Shown here: in pieces, positions 60,748 to 64,000 of the stretch
Layout: each line of letters begins with the position of its first letter
How positions within the stretch are numbered: position 1 is the stretch's first letter
Source: Victivallales bacterium
Lineage (GTDB): Bacteria; Verrucomicrobiota; Lentisphaeria; Oligosphaerales; Oligosphaeraceae
Length of the DNA: 64,000 nucleotides
NCBI GenBank assembly: GCA_017535315.1
Contig: JAFXUD010000047.1
Coordinates: 109,001 to 173,000 of the forward strand
Direction of reading: 5' to 3'
Translations under genes and position numbers: made by a program
Notes under the pieces: model-generated
Told to the model about the DNA's origin: nothing
Seen by the model: the letters and a program-made list of their open reading frames with translations, nothing else
The model's database searches: none

Positions 60748-62034
60748 TCACTTGATAAGTCGTGGTTCCACAATCACGATATCGGGGACTGTAAAGCAGA
60801 CAACACCGTTTTCGTCAGTCCAGGAAGCCGAACGCGAGGAGATGATAAGGGAAATGGCGCCTTTGATATCCAGATCAAACCACTTCAAGGCAAAACCCAC
60901 CTGGATTTCCTCCCGCAGAATGACATTGCCATGATAGATGACATCCTCAGAATAGACCAGATTCTCCTTGTCATCGGTCTCAACGGTGAAATCCAGCAAT
61001 GTGTGCTCGTCCTGTCCCCTCAACACTCGTGATGGCAAGGCTAGCCCAAAACGGAATCGGGAATAGGCTCCGTTCAAAAAATACTTGACGGCGCCATGCC
61101 CGTACAGGGAAAAACCGTCGGTGAAGGTGTGCTCCCCCTCTGGCGTGATGACTGTCATGGGGACTTTCTGGTCCTGGTCATCCGTCACATAGCCACTACA
61201 AAGTGTCTCATAGCGGTTCAGATGCGAACCGTAATAGGGCAAATCCGTAAGCAACAAACTGTCTGACGCCTTCCTCTCCTCCTCATTAAAGCGGTCAAAG
61301 GCAATGCAGAAGGCCGTATGCCATGCGGAAGCCGTAGCTTGCGCTGCCAGTTGCGACTGTCCCATCAATATCGCCTGCTGGCTGCTCTTTGGCTCGCCAC
61401 GATAGACAGACTGAATCACAGGCTCAATAAACTGGTAGCCTTTCTTCAGTCCCTTGAACATTTCGCTGAACAACCGATTGGCTGCCTCGGGTATGCTCTG
61501 CCCCAAAAGCATTGGCTTCGGCGGCGGGAAATCACCGCCAGCGGAATCGAATCCCCAATGCAGCTTGATGTTCCGATTCGGATTCGGGTCAGGAAACAGT
61601 TCGTGAAAAAGCGAGTTGCTGATTGCATGTCCTGGCGTGAAAGGCTCCTGGACAAAATGCCCCAGGACACCCGCCCAGCAGATGGCCTCATCCCAGTTCC
61701 CTGCACGCAGCTCACGAATCAGGTGGTTCATCAGGTTGGCAATGAGTGCTGTGTTCGCCGTGAAGGAGAAGGAGCCGCCGTTGCCTGTCAGCGGCGAATG
61801 AGGCACCCACTTCCCGTCAGGCATCCGTGCATACTTCTCAAACTCCTTCTGATAAACCCAGTCCAGAATCAGACAATACGCCCCCAGTTTTTCCCGCACC
61901 GTCCTGATGGCAGGCATATAGGCCCTGCCGATTGCCTCTGCGGACATGGAGGTGGACGCAAGTTTTTCAATCTCCCAGTCTGGCAGCCCCTCTGCTGCAC
62001 GAAGCCCCAGCAAAGCATGTCCTTGCCATTCCAT
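60748..62034 (-). CDS. Zinc-dependent phospholipase C-like protein with NPCBM-like domain
   Basis: The protein of about 428 residues starts with MEWQGHALLGLRAAEGLPDW, resembling the His-rich helical fold of zinc-dependent phospholipase C and S1/P1 nucleases. Further His and Asp residues follow (HFVQEPFTPGHAISN). The last 130 residues look like an NPCBM carbohydrate-binding module (VLRGQDEHTLLDFTVETDDK, later IVEPRL). No signal peptide is seen. The reading frame opens with TTG at 62040, but AAGGAG sits directly against it, so ATG 62034 with six-base spacing is the start. Catalytic function is uncertain. Confidence 0.65.
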   Translation of the reverse strand: MEWQGHALLGLRAAEGLPDWEIEKLASTSMSAEAIGRAYMPAIRTVREKLGAYCLILDWVYQKEFEKYARMPDGKWVPHSPLTGNGGSFSFTANTALIANLMNHLIRELRAGNWDEAICWAGVLGHFVQEPFTPGHAISNSLFHELFPDPNPNRNIKLHWGFDSAGGDFPPPKPMLLGQSIPEAANRLFSEMFKGLKKGYQFIEPVIQSVYRGEPKSSQQAILMGQSQLAAQATASAWHTAFCIAFDRFNEEERKASDSLLLTDLPYYGSHLNRYETLCSGYVTDDQDQKVPMTVITPEGEHTFTDGFSLYGHGAVKYFLNGAYSRFRFGLALPSRVLRGQDEHTLLDFTVETDDKENLVYSEDVIYHGNVILREEIQVGFALKWFDLDIKGAISLIISSRSASWTDENGVVCFTVPDIVIVEPRLIK

Positions 62035-62241
62035 AGACAACTCCTTTCAAAAGGTGGTTAAAACAACATCTTTCTAATATAGCGATTATTGCTTCCTTTT
62101 CCTCTCTCCAATGACTTTTTTCTTGTAAAATGCGACAAAATGGACAAGGCGATGCGCCAAATTGTCCCAGATGCGTCACAAGTCACCTCCGCTGCCCAAC
62201 CATTTGCATAATGACACGGACTGTTTTTCCCAACAAAAAAG

Positions 62242-62258
62242 TTGGCACGACTTTTGCT
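62242..62258 (+). promoter_or_regulatory. Consensus sigma54 promoter of the Hsp20 operon
   Basis: TTGGCACG (62242-62249), four bases, then TTGCT (62254-62258) fit the -24/-12 consensus YTGGCACGRNNNTTGCW without a mismatch, including the ten-base gap between GG and GC. The predicted start is near 62270, 70 bases before the first Hsp20 gene. Confidence 0.9.
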
Positions 62259-62341
62259 ATATCATTTTTGTCACTCAAATGACAAGGAATTGAGGAAAAG
62301 AAAATCTAAATAAGAACAACAAACAAAAGGAGCAAAAGACT

Positions 62342-62779
62342 ATGAGAAACATGGCAAGACAATCTGTATGGACCCCCTGGCACGAACTGCACAACACCTT
62401 AACCAGCCCGCTGGAATCCCTGCTTGGGCTGATTCCCGAATTCAGACCGCAGTTTGACTATCCGCCCGTGAACGTCTGGAAAGGCGAAAACCTCATCAAG
62501 ATGAGCGTCAAGCTCCCAGGCGTGAAGCTGGAAGACATCGACATAAGCCTCAAGCACGACACCCTGACCATCAAGTGCGCACTGCCCGCCGAGGCAATGC
62601 CCGAAGGTCATGTGGCACGCCGCCAGGAGCGCATCAACGGCAGCTGGCAGCGCAGCTTCTCCCTCCCCTTCGCAGTTGACTCCGACGCCATCGAGGCCAA
62701 CTACAAGGACGGCATCCTCTCCATCACGCTTCCAAAGGCAAAGGCCGAGATGCCGCGCAAGATTTCCGTCAACCAGTAA
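62342..62779 (+). CDS. Hsp20/alpha-crystallin small heat shock protein 1
   Basis: The 145-residue chaperone has an alpha-crystallin domain from about 40 to 135 (VNVWKGENLIKMSVKLPGV, then EDIDISLKHDTLTIKC, and YKDGILSITLPK as the A-x3-G-x-L-like motif). It binds unfolding proteins in the cytoplasm without ATP. AAGGAG gives a strong ribosome-binding site. It is controlled by the sigma54 promoter upstream, unusual for this family, where sigma32 or CIRCE control is common. A second Hsp20 gene follows after 51 bases. Confidence 0.95.
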   Translation: MRNMARQSVWTPWHELHNTLTSPLESLLGLIPEFRPQFDYPPVNVWKGENLIKMSVKLPGVKLEDIDISLKHDTLTIKCALPAEAMPEGHVARRQERINGSWQRSFSLPFAVDSDAIEANYKDGILSITLPKAKAEMPRKISVNQ

Positions 62780-62830
62780 ACAGTATTCATCTATCAGCAG
62801 AACCCATTATCAGAAAAGGAGAAAAGAACT

Positions 62831-63190
62831 ATGAACGAACAGACCAAAACCGAACCGACCGTCATCATCCCGCGAGTTGACATATATGAAAACGACAGCG
62901 AAGTGCTGCTCATCGCCGACATGCCTGGCGTGAACGACAAGGGCGTTGACATCGACCTCCAGCGCAATTGCCTCACCATCAAGGGCACGCGCCAGGAGAA
63001 CACCGAAGAGGGCCTGGAATTGACCAACGCAGAGTTCCAGCCGTCCTTCTGCTACGAGCGCCAGTTCACCCTCGGCGACACCATCGACCTGGACAGCATC
63101 ACCGCCTCCATGAAGGACGGTGTCCTCCGCCTGACCATGCCGAAAGTCAAAGAGGCCGCCCCTCGCAGAATCGAGGTCAAGATGGCATAA
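62831..63190 (+). CDS. Hsp20/alpha-crystallin small heat shock protein 2
   Basis: The 119-residue paralogue of the preceding gene has the same crystallin fold (VDIYENDSEVLLIADMPGV, ending MKDGVLRLTMPKVKE) but a shorter N-terminal arm. Pairs of small heat shock proteins in one operon often form mixed oligomers. AAAAGGAG precedes the ATG. A perfect terminator follows 37 bases after the stop. Confidence 0.95.
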   Translation: MNEQTKTEPTVIIPRVDIYENDSEVLLIADMPGVNDKGVDIDLQRNCLTIKGTRQENTEEGLELTNAEFQPSFCYERQFTLGDTIDLDSITASMKDGVLRLTMPKVKEAAPRRIEVKMA

Positions 63191-63227
63191 ACGCAATTAC
63201 CTCAGCAATATAAACAACTAACAAATC

Positions 63228-63267
63228 AGCCCCCTGAATGCTCCAACATTCAGGGGGCTGTTGTTTT
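63228..63267 (+). terminator. Rho-independent terminator of the Hsp20 operon
   Basis: A perfect 13-bp stem (63228-63240 with 63247-63259, AGCCCCCTGAATG) with a 6-base loop is followed by TGTTGTTTTC. Confidence 0.9.
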
Positions 63268-63287
63268 CTCACAAACAAAAAAGTCCC

Positions 63288-64000
63288 TTAATCAAGCAGG
63301 AAGATGCGGGTTTCGTGTGCATTGAGCACCATGCTCCACGACTGCCGTTCGCCAAGCTCCTCTACCGTCGTGATGTCCGTCACGGTCTTTGGATGGGGCA
63401 GGCGGATGGTCTTGAGGCCCGCTTTGGCGGCATGGACCATCAGCGCCCCATCGGAAACCTGAAGGTTATCAGGCGTATCCAGATAGCTCCACACGCCAGC
63501 ACGGGCGTATTCTGCGCGAAGCGTCTCAACGGAGATAGCTGGATTCCAAGTATAGACGGAACGCCAGTCGTTGAAGTCCCGTTCCGCCTCCATGGGCAGT
63601 AAGCCTGGGCGCAGCATGGTTGCCCTCCTGAGTCCGACGGCAGGAAAATCGACGGATTCCACCATGCGGAAGCCATCAATGCCCGTCAGCTCAGTCATCT
63701 TCCCTGCATCAGGCTTCTGGTCTTCGCCATACAAGCCTGAAGAATACGACCATATAAGGGTCCGCCCGTCGCCCTTCAATGCATCAATCGCATGGTGCAC
63801 TTCTGACGATGGTGCAATCAGGTTGACAAATATAAGCACTTTGTATTTGCGGACTTCAGGAAGGCAGACATCTCCAGCAAGATAGACGTCAAACGGCGCT
63901 CCTGCGCGGCAGAGGTTGTTCATGCGGTCGGAGGTCAGGAAATCGTAGGGATTACAGCCATGTTCGCTTTTGGGAAGATAGTATTCGCCACGCATGTCAA
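63288..64000 (-). CDS. C-terminal part of a beta-galactosidase-like hydrolase
   Basis: The frame is open to the right edge of the window, so only the last 237 or so codons are seen. It contains YKVLIFVNLIAPSSEVHHAI and GRTLIWSYSSGL, the amidotransferase-like (trimerisation) domain also found behind GH42-type barrels at 2970-6242 and 53667-55781, and a beta-rich tail. Its start and catalytic domain lie outside the window. It converges on the Hsp20 operon. Confidence 0.7.
   Translation of the reverse strand, partial: DMRGEYYLPKSEHGCNPYDFLTSDRMNNLCRAGAPFDVYLAGDVCLPEVRKYKVLIFVNLIAPSSEVHHAIDALKGDGRTLIWSYSSGLYGEDQKPDAGKMTELTGIDGFRMVESVDFPAVGLRRATMLRPGLLPMEAERDFNDWRSVYTWNPAISVETLRAEYARAGVWSYLDTPDNLQVSDGALMVHAAKAGLKTIRLPHPKTVTDITTVEELGERQSWSMVLNAHETRIFLLD

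Overview
The window looks like a chromosomal piece of a Lentisphaerota (Victivallis-like, PVC superphylum) bacterium living on animal glycans. The reasons are four H-X9-DG pseudopilin-like proteins with the phylum-typical [10 protein letters not shown] leader, many secreted or cytoplasmic glycoside hydrolases with LamG-type or beta-helix folds, and an NtrB/NtrC-sigma54 pair. Most of the sequence is moderately GC-rich. One block (about 16.2-18.4 kb) and the second half of a glycosyltransferase (about 53.0-53.6 kb) are clearly AT-rich. I see no rRNA, tRNA, CRISPR array, transposase or integrase.

Layout. 0-6.2 kb: the tail of an unknown gene with a terminator, a zinc-ribbon/GYF-like membrane protein, a HEAT-repeat lipoprotein and a large secreted LamG/beta-galactosidase-like protein. 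6.3-14.6 kb: a double CDP-alcohol phosphatidyltransferase, an NtrB-type kinase, an NtrC-type activator, the radical SAM enzyme AmrS, TtcA, a membrane Ser/Thr kinase, an ECF-like sigma factor and a small zinc-finger anti-sigma candidate. 14.6-16.2 kb: dispersed repeats, a stand-alone copy of the kinase ectodomain on the other strand, and a candidate structured RNA. 16.2-18.4 kb: an AT-rich GTPase plus membrane-protein module. 18.9-20.2 kb: a vWA protein and a sirtuin. 20.8-26.8 kb: a minus-strand operon of a sugar isomerase and two paralogous secreted hydrolase-like proteins. 27.3-34.8 kb: GH20 hexosaminidase, oxidoreductase, L-fucose isomerase, PurD, RlmH. 34.8-37.3 kb: three tandem pseudopilin-like genes behind a very good sigma70 promoter. 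37.4-46.5 kb: FGGY kinase, UspA, sialidase-like protein, acyl carrier protein, a fourth pseudopilin-like gene, a sugar isomerase and a TRAP transporter. 46.6-51.0 kb: a minus-strand operon with a GH28, a secreted hydrolase-like protein and an AGE-type epimerase. 51.2-64.0 kb: an NSS transporter, GT2, GH42, an unknown hydrolase-like protein, a toxin/immunity-like pair, a GH110-like alpha-galactosidase, a zinc phospholipase C-like protein, two Hsp20s behind a textbook sigma54 promoter, and a partial hydrolase-like gene.

How it fits together. GH20, GH42, the GH110-like enzyme, the sialidase-like protein, fucose isomerase, AGE epimerase and TRAP transporter together suggest use of fucosylated, galactosylated and sialylated host glycans such as mucin (inference). 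Several of these enzymes lack signal peptides and would act inside the cell on imported oligosaccharides.

The most unusual content is not classical coding sequence: two families of about 190-200 bp MITE-like elements with terminal inverted repeats, target-site duplications and compensatory changes in their internal hairpins; a third family of short perfect palindromes placed mostly just after stop codons; 9-bp CTAG-containing tandem repeats starting in the stop codons at both edges of the regulatory block; a fused PgsA-like/PssA-like enzyme; an overlapping toxin/CPCC-protein pair; and a compact foreign-looking GTPase module.
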